The notes beneath the pieces are model-generated. The model had not been told where the DNA came from and ran no database searches. It saw nothing but the letters and a program-made list of their open reading frames with translations. Both the position numbers and the translations under genes were made by a program. Of a DNA stretch of 10,198 bases, positions 1 to 5,997 are shown one piece after another. The DNA comes from an uncultured delta proteobacterium (GTDB lineage Bacteria; Myxococcota_A; Polyangia; Polyangiales; Polyangiaceae), in NCBI GenBank assembly GCA_903893335.1, contig CAITLX010000358.1:1-10198 (forward strand), read 5' to 3'. How positions within the stretch are numbered: the first letter of the stretch is position 1; each line of letters starts with the position of its first letter.

Positions 1-1
1 C

Positions 2-817
2 GCCACCGTGCTGGTGGTGCGCGACGGCGCCGACCGCCTCGAGGTGTTCTGCGTCGAGCGCCACGCGCGCTCCGGGTTCATGGGCGGCGCGCTCGTCTTC
101 CCCGGCGGCAAGGTGGACGTCGCCGACGCCGACCCCGCCTGGCGGGCGGCGAGCACCGGGGCGGCCGAGCGCGGCGCGCTGCTCGCCGGACAATCCGGCC
201 CCGACCCGCTGACCCTGGCCGTGGCCGCCTGCCGCGAGCTGCTCGAGGAGGCGGCGCTGCTCCCGGTGCGCGGCGGCTCGCTCGGCGATGACGAGCTGCG
301 CGCGCTGCGCGACGCGCTCCGCTCGCGCGCCTCGCTCCCCGACGAGCTCGCGCGCCGCTCGCTCTTGCTCGACACCGGCGCGCTTGTCCCGTTCGGCCGC
401 TGGGTCACGCCCGAGGCCGAGTCGCGCCGCTTCGACGCGCGCTTCTACGTCCTCGAGGCTCCGCGCGGGCAGGCCGGCCTGCACGACGGGCACGAGACGA
501 CGACCAGCTTCTGGGCGCCCCCCGACGACGTCCTCGAGCGATCGGTCCGCGGCGAGGTGCTGCTCGCCCCCCCCACCGTCCGCTGCCTCGAGATCCTCTC
601 GGGCGCCACCTCGACCGGCGACGCGCTCGCGCGGGCGGCGCAGCAGAGCCTGCTGCCCATCTGTCCGCTCTTCGTCCCGGACGCCGAGGCCCCGTACCTC
701 GCGCTTCCGGGCGATCCGCGTCACCCCATCGACGAACGACGTATCGACGGTCCGACGCGCTTCGTGCTACGCGACGGACGATTCGTCAGCGAGCAACCCC
801 CGCTCTACGCGCGCTGA
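2..817 (+). CDS. Nudix hydrolase, NUDT19-like (5' end outside window)
   Basis: Probable Nudix hydrolase that cleaves a nucleoside diphosphate linked to another group; the form resembles the NUDT19 / acyl-CoA diphosphatase branch. The frame is open to the left edge (codons Ala-Thr precede the GTG at 8), so that GTG is probably internal and a short N-terminus is missing. Numbering from that GTG, FPGGKVD (residues 31-37) supplies the first half of the Nudix box and RELLEEAAL (76-84) the second, with an insertion of about 35 residues between them, as in NUDT19. The glycine expected near the end of the box is alanine (A83), but the metal-binding RE..EE core is present. The C-terminal part contains a conserved-looking GRWVTPEAESRRFDARFY strand region, as in CoA-type members. 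The substrate cannot be decided from sequence. The next gene starts 70 bp downstream on the same strand behind its own AT-rich region, so co-transcription is uncertain. Confidence 0.85.
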   Translation, partial: ATVLVVRDGADRLEVFCVERHARSGFMGGALVFPGGKVDVADADPAWRAASTGAAERGALLAGQSGPDPLTLAVAACRELLEEAALLPVRGGSLGDDELRALRDALRSRASLPDELARRSLLLDTGALVPFGRWVTPEAESRRFDARFYVLEAPRGQAGLHDGHETTTSFWAPPDDVLERSVRGEVLLAPPTVRCLEILSGATSTGDALARAAQQSLLPICPLFVPDAEAPYLALPGDPRHPIDERRIDGPTRFVLRDGRFVSEQPPLYAR

Positions 818-838
818 GAGCGACGCGCCTCGTGGCGA

Positions 839-858
839 AAATATTCATTTGAATATTT
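839..858. promoter_or_regulatory. AT-rich perfect palindrome, probable operator
   Basis: A 9-bp arm AAATATTCA (839-847), a TT spacer and the exact complement arm TGAATATTT (850-858) form a 20-bp perfect dyad. It ends 29 bp before the ATG of the HTH-receiver gene and lies in the only strongly AT-rich stretch of the window. Its size suits a homodimeric DNA-binding protein. Binding by the adjacent helix-turn-helix protein (autoregulation) is inference. I see no convincing -35/-10 pair positioned around it. Confidence 0.55.
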
Positions 859-887
859 CACAGCCGTACCGTAAGGGTATTCGCAAC

Positions 888-1469
888 ATGGAACAGAAGG
901 AAACTAGGCAGCCCGAGCTCTTCACCGCGAGCCAGCTCGCGCGCTTCTGCCAGGTCGATCTCAAGACGATCCACAACTGGTCCGACAAGGGCGAGATCCG
1001 GCACTTCCGGACGCCGGGTCGGCACCTGCGGTTCCGTCGCCTCGACGTCCTCGATTTCCTTCGCAAGTACGGCTACCCGATCCCCGAGGTCCTGCGCGCC
1101 GGCAAGCCCAAGGTCGTCGTCATCGACGACGACGCCAGCGTGCTCGCCTCCGTCCGCCGCGCCCTCTCGCGCCGCTTCGACGTCACGGCGTTCCAGGATC
1201 CGTTCGACGCGCTCGTCGCCGTCGGCAGCATCCAGCCCGACGCCATCGTGCTCGACCTCAAGCTCAAGGGCCTCGACGGCGCGCGCTGCATCGAGCGCCT
1301 TCGGGGCATCGACGCGACCGCCCACGTGCGCTGCATCGTCTACTCGGCCGCCGCCGAGAAGCAGCCGTCGCTCGACGCGGGCGCCGCCGACTTCGTCAAG
1401 AAGGGTGAGGTCGCCGAGCTTCGCGAGAAGCTCGAGAAGCTCACCGGCCTCGACGGCGACGAGGAGTGA
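888..1469 (+). CDS. HTH (MerR/excisionase-type) - receiver domain regulator
   Basis: Small (193 aa) cytoplasmic response regulator with the DNA-binding domain first. Residues 11-62 are an excisionase/MerR-type helix-turn-helix (TASQLARFCQVDLKTIHNW, then the wing RTPGRHLRFRR and DVLDFLRKYGYPIP). Residues 74-187 are a receiver domain with all key residues visible: acidic cluster D80-D82, phospho-acceptor D123 in IVLDLKL, switch serine S153 and conserved lysine K172. It should therefore be phosphorylatable, but no histidine kinase is in the window. The frame is open far upstream, but that is a GC-rich shadow of the Nudix gene; ATG 888 is chosen because the HTH begins just after it and AAGGG (873-877) lies 10 bp before it. 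The gene sits behind a perfect palindrome and is followed by a tandem repeat and a hairpin. The family is known from myxobacteria and other deltaproteobacteria as BldC/MerR-like regulators; the target genes are unknown. Confidence 0.88.
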   Translation: MEQKETRQPELFTASQLARFCQVDLKTIHNWSDKGEIRHFRTPGRHLRFRRLDVLDFLRKYGYPIPEVLRAGKPKVVVIDDDASVLASVRRALSRRFDVTAFQDPFDALVAVGSIQPDAIVLDLKLKGLDGARCIERLRGIDATAHVRCIVYSAAAEKQPSLDAGAADFVKKGEVAELREKLEKLTGLDGDEE

Positions 1470-1514
1470 CGCGGAGCGCTGACGAGGAGTGACGCGGAGC
1501 GCTGACGAAGCGCT
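1458..1514. repeat. 23-bp tandem direct repeat across a stop codon, plus a shortened third copy
   Basis: The unit starting GACGAGGAGTGACG and ending GGAGCGCT occurs at 1458-1480 and again, identical, at 1481-1503. A third copy at 1504-1514 reads GACGA+AGCGCT, which is the same unit lacking its middle 12 bases. The first copy contains the last three codons (Asp-Glu-Glu) and the TGA of the HTH-receiver gene, so the duplication lies in the 3' untranslated region and does not alter the protein. It looks like a recent slippage duplication. Confidence 0.9.
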
Positions 1515-1524
1515 CGACACGGAG

Positions 1525-1557
1525 AGGCCCTCCCTGCCCTCGCGGCGCGGAGGGCCT
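1525..1557. terminator. Hairpin between convergent genes, probable bidirectional terminator
   Basis: Perfect 9-bp stem AGGCCCTCC (1525-1533) / GGAGGGCCT (1549-1557) with a 15-nt loop. It sits between the stop of the HTH-receiver gene (1469) and the stop of the convergent amidase gene (1565), so it could end transcripts from both sides. There is no real T-run on either strand, so strict intrinsic termination is not assured. Confidence 0.55.
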
Positions 1558-1564
1558 TGCCGCG

Positions 1565-3259
1565 TCAGCGCCCCTCTCGGTAGGCCCTGATCGCGTTGAC
1601 GACGGCGTCGGCGAGCTTCTGGCGGTACTCCGCCGTCGCGAGCCGAGCCTCCTCGCCCGGGTGCGAGATGAACGACGTCTCGTACAGCACGCTCGGCATC
1701 TCGGCGCCCACGAGCACGAAGAAGCCAGCCGTCTTCACGCCCTGGTCGGGGGTGTCCGCGTAGCGCCCCGCGAGCGAGGCGGTCGAGGTCCGCTGCAAGA
1801 GCTCCGCGAGGTGGCTCGACAGCGCCCCCACCTCGCCGAGGCGCAGGCGCGGCAAGAGCGAGGTGACCTGCGCGCCCGCCGCGAGCGACGCCGCGTTCTC
1901 GCGCGCCGCCACCCGCGACGCGATCTCGTCGCGGCTCGTGTCGAGCACGAAGGTCATCACGCCGCGTGCGGCGGCGTTCTCCGACGCGTTGCAGTGGATC
2001 GAGACGAAGAGATCGGCGTGGAACGCGTTGGCGCGCGCGGTGCGCTCGTCGAGCGCGACGTAGCGGTCGTCGTCGCGCGTGAGCAGCGTGAGGATGCCGA
2101 GCTCGTGCGCGAGCACCGGCGCCGCGCGGTGGGCGATGTCGAGCGTCACGTCCTTCTCGCGCAACCCCGTCGGACCGATGGCGCCGGGGTCGTTGCCGCC
2201 GTGCCCCGGGTCGAGCGCGACGCGCCGCAGCGGCCGCGCGTGCCCCGCGGGGACCGTGAGCTGCGCGGGCGGGTGGCTGGCCACGTCGACGACCACCCGG
2301 AAGGGCTCGGGCAGGTAGAAGACGCGCCGCCACGCCGTGGACGCGAGCTCGATCACGATGCGCGTGGAGCGCCCGCGTGCCTCTGCCCGCACCCGCTCGA
2401 CCAGCCCACCGACCGGCAGCACGCGCGCCTGCGCGAGCGAGGTCCTGTCGAGCGTGACGATCAGCCGCGCCCCCTTCGCCGCGCGCCCCTTGGCATCGAG
2501 CGGGTTCGCCCCCTCGCGCCCGACCTCGAACGTCGTGGCACCGCTCAGCGTCACGACGATGCGCGCCCGGTCGGCGCTCCCGTACGGCTCGATGCCGACG
2601 ACGCGGACGGCCGACGTCGCGGCGCTCGCGTCGGGGGCGACGTCCACGTCGTCCGCGGGGTCGGGCGGCGCGGGAGGAGCGGGCGGCGCCGCCTCGGCGT
2701 CGAGCAGCCGCACGACCGTGGACGCCGGACGCCACGGGTCGAGCTCGCGCATCACCCGGTCGAGCTCGGTCTTGGCCGCCGTGTCCGCGCAGCGCTTCTC
2801 GGCAAGGTAGGCGTCGCGCCACGCGTGGGTCGCGTCTCGCGAGACCTCGGCCGCGAGCCGCACGCGCGCGACGCTCGCCGCGCACGACGCCTCGCCCGTC
2901 GTCGCCCGCTCGACCGAGCGCCAGCGCTCGATCGCCTCGGCGGCGTCGGCCTCGACCCGGTCGAGCCGGTACGCGCGCGTGCGCAACCGAGCCGCGAGCT
3001 CGTCGAGCTCGGCGCCTCGCCCCGTGTCGCCCACCAGCGCGCGCGACGCCGCCACCGCGAGCTCGTCGGCGAGCGCGACGACCTCCGTGCGGGGCGGCAG
3101 CTCGCGCGCCTCGCGCACCCAGTCACGGGCGCGCGCGACCGCAGCCTCGACCGGCGCGGGAGCCGCAGCCGGCGCAGGAGCGTCCCGACGGCAGCCGCCG
3201 ACGATCAGACACGCGATCACCGCGGTCGCTCGCCACGCGGCCAGTGAGGTAGGATGCAT
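1565..3259 (-). CDS. N-acetylmuramoyl-L-alanine amidase (AMIN + Amidase_3), lipoprotein
   Basis: Zinc amidase that cuts the bond between N-acetylmuramic acid and the stem peptide in peptidoglycan, acting in the periplasm in cell separation or wall turnover (AmiC type). The 564-aa product starts at the ATG at 3259. This choice gives a short signal sequence ending in the lipobox VGGC (Cys23), so it is probably membrane-anchored; the open frame continues 19 codons upstream but would bury the signal. Residues about 30-190 are a helical, charged region with an A/P-rich linker, possibly a worn TPR-like segment. Residues about 217-327 match an AMIN domain (peptidoglycan/envelope targeting). Residues about 346-561 are Amidase_3 with the expected zinc and catalytic residues: H353 (DPGHGG), E368 (LREKD), H422 (SIHCNAS) and E527 (VLYETSFISH). 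All are present, so an active enzyme is expected. It diverges from the YbjN/CesT-like gene with 25 bp between start codons. Confidence 0.93.
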   Translation of the reverse strand: MHPTSLAAWRATAVIACLIVGGCRRDAPAPAAAPAPVEAAVARARDWVREARELPPRTEVVALADELAVAASRALVGDTGRGAELDELAARLRTRAYRLDRVEADAAEAIERWRSVERATTGEASCAASVARVRLAAEVSRDATHAWRDAYLAEKRCADTAAKTELDRVMRELDPWRPASTVVRLLDAEAAPPAPPAPPDPADDVDVAPDASAATSAVRVVGIEPYGSADRARIVVTLSGATTFEVGREGANPLDAKGRAAKGARLIVTLDRTSLAQARVLPVGGLVERVRAEARGRSTRIVIELASTAWRRVFYLPEPFRVVVDVASHPPAQLTVPAGHARPLRRVALDPGHGGNDPGAIGPTGLREKDVTLDIAHRAAPVLAHELGILTLLTRDDDRYVALDERTARANAFHADLFVSIHCNASENAAARGVMTFVLDTSRDEIASRVAARENAASLAAGAQVTSLLPRLRLGEVGALSSHLAELLQRTSTASLAGRYADTPDQGVKTAGFFVLVGAEMPSVLYETSFISHPGEEARLATAEYRQKLADAVVNAIRAYREGR

Positions 3260-3273
3260 TCGCGTTCTTGTCC

Positions 3274-3278
3274 GGAGG
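3274..3278 (+). promoter_or_regulatory. Shine-Dalgarno site fixing a GTG start
   Basis: GGAGG, 6 bp before the GTG at 3285. It decides the start of the small YbjN/CesT-like gene, whose frame is otherwise open for about 300 bases upstream, antisense to the amidase gene. Confidence 0.7.
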
Positions 3279-3284
3279 TGCCCC

Positions 3285-3746
3285 GTGTCCGCTGCGAACC
3301 CGCCCGCCGATCCCATCTACGCCGACCGAGTCTCCGGCAGGAGCTTCCCGAACGCGCGCGAGATGATCAACCACTATCTCGGCGTGTTCGCCGAGCACGC
3401 CGGCATCGAGCGCGTCGAGCTCGACGCCAGCGGCCACGTGCTGCTCGCGCGCGGGTCCGCATCGATCGGCGTCAACGTGCTCGAGGGCCAGGGCGTGCTC
3501 ATGATCTTCGCCCCCATCATGGACGTACCCGTGACCGGGCGCGAGGCGCTCTACCGCCGCCTGCTCGAGCTCTCGTTCCTCGCGACCGCCGACGGCGCCT
3601 TCGCCATCGCCGACGACAAGGTCGTCGTTCGCACGCTGCGCCGGCTCTCGTCGCTCGACTACGAGGAGTTCGAGGACCTCCTGCGCACCGTCGGCGAGAT
3701 CGCCGACGAGTGGGACGACCGCCTGATCGCCGACTTCGGCACCTGA
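3285..3746 (+). CDS. YbjN / type III secretion chaperone (CesT)-like protein
   Basis: A 153-aa acidic, soluble protein without signal peptide or membrane segment, so presumably cytoplasmic. The pattern is an N-terminal helix (FPNAREMINHYLGVFAEHAG), several short strands (VELDASGHVLLARG, GVNVLEG, VLMIFAPI), a helix (YRRLLELSFLATADG), two strands (AFAIADDKVVVRTLRRLSSL) and a long acidic C-terminal helix starting DYEEFEDLLRTVGE. This is the order seen in YbjN and CesT-type secretion chaperones, in particular the LLELSFL...GAFAIADD...L..LDYEEFEDLL run. The assignment is by pattern only; no type III secretion gene is nearby, so a binding partner is unknown. The start is GTG with a strong SD. It is divergent from the amidase gene. 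A weak promoter-like element for the next gene follows its stop, so it may be a single-gene unit. Confidence 0.7.
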   Translation: MSAANPPADPIYADRVSGRSFPNAREMINHYLGVFAEHAGIERVELDASGHVLLARGSASIGVNVLEGQGVLMIFAPIMDVPVTGREALYRRLLELSFLATADGAFAIADDKVVVRTLRRLSSLDYEEFEDLLRTVGEIADEWDDRLIADFGT

Positions 3747-3773
3747 CGCCCGCTTGCGCCCGCGATTCCGCGT

Positions 3774-3779
3774 GATAAT
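3774..3779 (+). promoter_or_regulatory. Possible -10 element for the Ala/Pro-rich membrane protein gene
   Basis: GATAAT (5 of 6 matches to TATAAT) stands out in GC-rich DNA between the YbjN-like stop (3746) and the GTG at 3801. The nearest -35-like element, TTGCGC at 3754-3759, is only 14 bp away, shorter than the usual 16-18. Transcription would begin near 3786, giving a leader of about 15 nt. Confidence 0.3.
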
Positions 3780-3800
3780 GCTCCCCTTCGTGGTGCCGTC

Positions 3801-4637
3801 GTGACGACCTGGGAAGGGGGCTCGATCAACGCCGACGAGGCCGAGCGCCTCTCGGAGCGTTTCAAGCCCATTTGGGAGCTCGACGACGCCCCCTTCGCCG
3901 CACCGAACGCCGGCGACTCGATGCTCGATTCGCTCGCGGTCGGCGGCGGCCTCGCCCCCGAGATCGCGCTCGCGCTCGCCAAGCCCACGGCTGGGGCGGG
4001 AGCGTTCCCGCTCTCCAGCCAGAAGACGTTGCTCGGCATCGCGACCCCGGCCGACGAGAAGGCCGCAGCTTCGCGCACGCGCGAGGCCGCGAAGGCGTCC
4101 GTGTCGAGCGTCGCGTCGACCCCCGGCGCGGCGCGCCCCGAGCGAGCGCGCCGCGTCGAGGCGAGCAGCGCGCCCCGCGCCGACCGAGGCGATTCCCCCG
4201 CGCGAAAGCCGCGGACGCTCCTCTACGTCGTCGGAGCGGCAGCCGCCCTCGTCGCCGGCTACATCGCATTCGCCAGCCTGTCGAACGGCTCATCCGAGGG
4301 AGACACCTCGCCGCGGTCCGTAGCCACCACGCCCGCGGTCGCCGCTCGCCCCGCCGAGCCGCCCGCCACCGCAGCGACGGCCGAGCCCCCTGCCCGCCCC
4401 GCGGCCACCACGCTCGCAGCCACCACCGCGACGGCCTCCGCGGCGACCCCGCCGAAGGCTGCCGCCGCGCCGAGCGCCGTGCCTCCCACCGCACCCGCGA
4501 AAGCCACGGCGGCCGCCGTCGCAGCGCCGCGCCCGCAGCAGCCCCCGGTCGTGGTCGCAGCGCCGCCGCGGGCCGCTTCGCCAAAAGCGGGCAGCCAGCC
4601 GGCCGGTGGTGCTATCGTCCGATCCGCGCCGTTCTGA
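3801..4637 (+). CDS. Single-TM Ala/Pro/Thr-rich envelope protein, function unknown
   Basis: I do not recognise a named family. The 278-aa product has three parts: an N-terminal cytoplasmic-looking part (1-138) with an acidic/hydrophobic start (LSERFKPIWELDDAPF, 17-32) and a KTLLGI motif (75-80); one transmembrane helix (about 139-160, LLYVVGAAAALVAGYIAFASL) preceded by ARKPR, which by the positive-inside rule puts the N-terminus in the cytoplasm; and about 115 residues of Ala/Pro/Thr low complexity, likely an extended periplasmic stalk. It lacks a signal peptide and an SPOR or TonB-like C-terminal domain. Short K-T-L/M-x-G motifs of this kind recur in myxobacterial proteins near Ser/Thr kinases; reading this one as a phosphothreonine/FHA site is speculation. 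The start is GTG 3801 with no clear SD, so it is less certain than others. The gene ends 45 bp before the PEGA gene, and the two are probably co-transcribed. Confidence 0.72.
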   Translation: MTTWEGGSINADEAERLSERFKPIWELDDAPFAAPNAGDSMLDSLAVGGGLAPEIALALAKPTAGAGAFPLSSQKTLLGIATPADEKAAASRTREAAKASVSSVASTPGAARPERARRVEASSAPRADRGDSPARKPRTLLYVVGAAAALVAGYIAFASLSNGSSEGDTSPRSVATTPAVAARPAEPPATAATAEPPARPAATTLAATTATASAATPPKAAAAPSAVPPTAPAKATAAAVAAPRPQQPPVVVAAPPRAASPKAGSQPAGGAIVRSAPF

Positions 4638-4682
4638 GCGTCTCGGGCAGGGTCGTCCGGCGCTCTCACCGACGAGGACGAC

Positions 4683-5894
4683 ATGCAGACACGCGCTTGC
4701 GCATTCTCCCTTCTCATCGCCCTCGCCCCCACCACGCTGGCCACCTCGCCGCTGCTCGCCCAGGCGGGAGCGGGCGACGCCATGACCGACATGGCCCGGC
4801 AGCGTTTCCAGGAGGGGGTGAAGGCGTACGACGCCAAGAAGTACGACCAGGCGCGCGTCGCGTTCCTGCAAGCGTACGCCCTCAAGCACCACCCGGCCGT
4901 GCTGCTCAACCTCGCGCAGAGCGAGCTACGCAGCGCCCACCCGGTCGAGGCCGCCCGCCATTTCGCCGCCTACCTGCGCGAGAATCCGTCGGCAGCAGGG
5001 CTCGAGCGCGCCGACGCCGAGAAGGGCCTCACCGAGGCACGCGCGAAGGTCGGGCGCGTCGCCATCGGGGTCAACGTCACCGGCGCCGACGTGTACGTCG
5101 ACGGCGAGCTGGTCGGGCGCTCGCCGCTGTCCGAGCCCGTCGACGTCGCTCCGGGCAACCACGCGATCGAGGTCAAGCACAGCGGGCACTCCGCCGGCAC
5201 CACGGTGACGGCCACCGTCGGCCGCGTGGTCAGCGCCGCGCTCAACATCGAGGGCAACGCGCCGCTGCCGATCGTCGCGCCGCTGCCGGGTTCGTCCGCT
5301 GCGCCCGCGCCGGTCAGCCCCCTGCAGCCGCCGCCCGACGCGACGCAGCCAAGCGGGCAAGCACAGCCGCTCGAGGCCCAGCCCTCCTCTGCCGCCATCG
5401 ACACGTCGACCGCCTTCAGCGGCAAGCGCGAGCCGTTCCTCGTCTGGGCGCGGCACAGCAAGCTCGCCTGGGGCGGCGCCGCGCTCACCGGCGTGGGCGT
5501 CGTCACGGCCGTCGGCTTCGCCATCGCGGCGAAGAACAACGACAACAACGCGAACGACCTCAACGACCAGATCACGCAGCGCTGGGAGCAGAACTACGAC
5601 AACGCTCGCGTGCTGCGGCCGGACGGTCACGTCTGCGGGCCGCCCGCGGTCACGCCGCGCTACGAGACGGCCTGCAACTCGCTGAAGGACGGCCTCGACG
5701 CGCGCGATCGCGACAAGACCTGGGCCACCATCGGCCTCGTCGCCGCTGGCGTCGGCGTCGTGGGAACGACGGCCGCGTACTTCCTCACGGCCAAGAAGGT
5801 CGACGACGGCGCGGCGCCGGTCGCTCCTCCGACCGCCGTCGTCCCGGTCATCGGACCGCATTTCAGCGGGCTCGCACTCTCCGCCTCGTTCTGA
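4683..5894 (+). CDS. Secreted TPR and PEGA domain protein with two hydrophobic segments
   Basis: A 403-aa envelope protein of a type common in myxobacteria. The signal peptide is MQTRACAFSLLIALAPTTLA..., with likely cleavage near LLAQA (about residue 27-30). Residues 38-100 form TPR-like helices (ARQRFQEGVKAYDAKKYDQARVAFLQAY, then PAVLLNLAQSELR), which usually bind proteins. Residues 125-191 are a PEGA domain (GADVYVDGELVGRSPLSEPVDVAPGNHAIEV), a small beta domain found in extracytoplasmic proteins. A Pro-rich linker (about 192-245) leads to a first hydrophobic segment (about 262-284), a polar, Asn-rich loop with two cysteines (C318 and C331, possibly a disulfide) and a second hydrophobic segment (about 347-370). 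The protein ends GLALSASF with a terminal Phe. The start is supported by GAGG at 4674-4677, 5 bp before the ATG. The partner is unknown; the upstream Ala/Pro-rich membrane protein is the obvious candidate. Confidence 0.85.
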   Translation: MQTRACAFSLLIALAPTTLATSPLLAQAGAGDAMTDMARQRFQEGVKAYDAKKYDQARVAFLQAYALKHHPAVLLNLAQSELRSAHPVEAARHFAAYLRENPSAAGLERADAEKGLTEARAKVGRVAIGVNVTGADVYVDGELVGRSPLSEPVDVAPGNHAIEVKHSGHSAGTTVTATVGRVVSAALNIEGNAPLPIVAPLPGSSAAPAPVSPLQPPPDATQPSGQAQPLEAQPSSAAIDTSTAFSGKREPFLVWARHSKLAWGGAALTGVGVVTAVGFAIAAKNNDNNANDLNDQITQRWEQNYDNARVLRPDGHVCGPPAVTPRYETACNSLKDGLDARDRDKTWATIGLVAAGVGVVGTTAAYFLTAKKVDDGAAPVAPPTAVVPVIGPHFSGLALSASF

Positions 5895-5906
5895 GCGTCG
5901 TAGAGC

Positions 5907-5924
5907 CGGAGGCGCGAGCCTCTG
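5907..5924 (+). terminator. Short hairpin with GNRA-type loop after the PEGA gene
   Basis: A 7-bp stem CGGAGGC (5907-5913) / GCCTCTG (5918-5924, one G-U pair) closes a GCGA loop of the stable GNRA class, 12 bp after the PEGA stop. No T-run follows. It lies between convergent genes (PEGA + and FHA activator -), so it could serve as a terminator or a 3'-end stabiliser. Confidence 0.35.
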
Positions 5925-5947
5925 CGGAAGGTCGGCGGGCGCGAGCA

Positions 5948-5993
5948 GAGCCTCGCGGTACGTCCGTCGGTCCGAGCCGAGCCTCACGGTACG
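5948..5993. repeat. Imperfect 15-bp direct repeat in the convergent intergenic gap
   Basis: GAGCCTCGCGGTACG (5948-5962) and GAGCCTCACGGTACG (5979-5993) differ at one base and are 31 bp apart start to start. A partial third copy (GAGCCTC followed by TGCGG) begins at 5916 and overlaps the hairpin. The function is unknown; it may be simple duplication. Confidence 0.6.
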
Positions 5994-5997
5994 CAGG

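Noticed and set aside
858..2885. Long minus-strand open frame of 675 codons across the HTH-receiver and amidase genes
   Set aside because: Arg/Ala-rich, without domains, and overlaps two well-supported genes; a GC-rich shadow frame.
1661..3247. Plus-strand open frame of 528 codons antisense to the amidase
   Set aside because: Amidase motifs on the minus strand are complete; the antisense frame shows only Arg-rich low complexity.
4320..4600. Ala/Pro/Thr codon runs as a DNA repeat array
   Set aside because: Low-complexity coding sequence with no fixed period; explained by a Pro/Ala-rich stalk.
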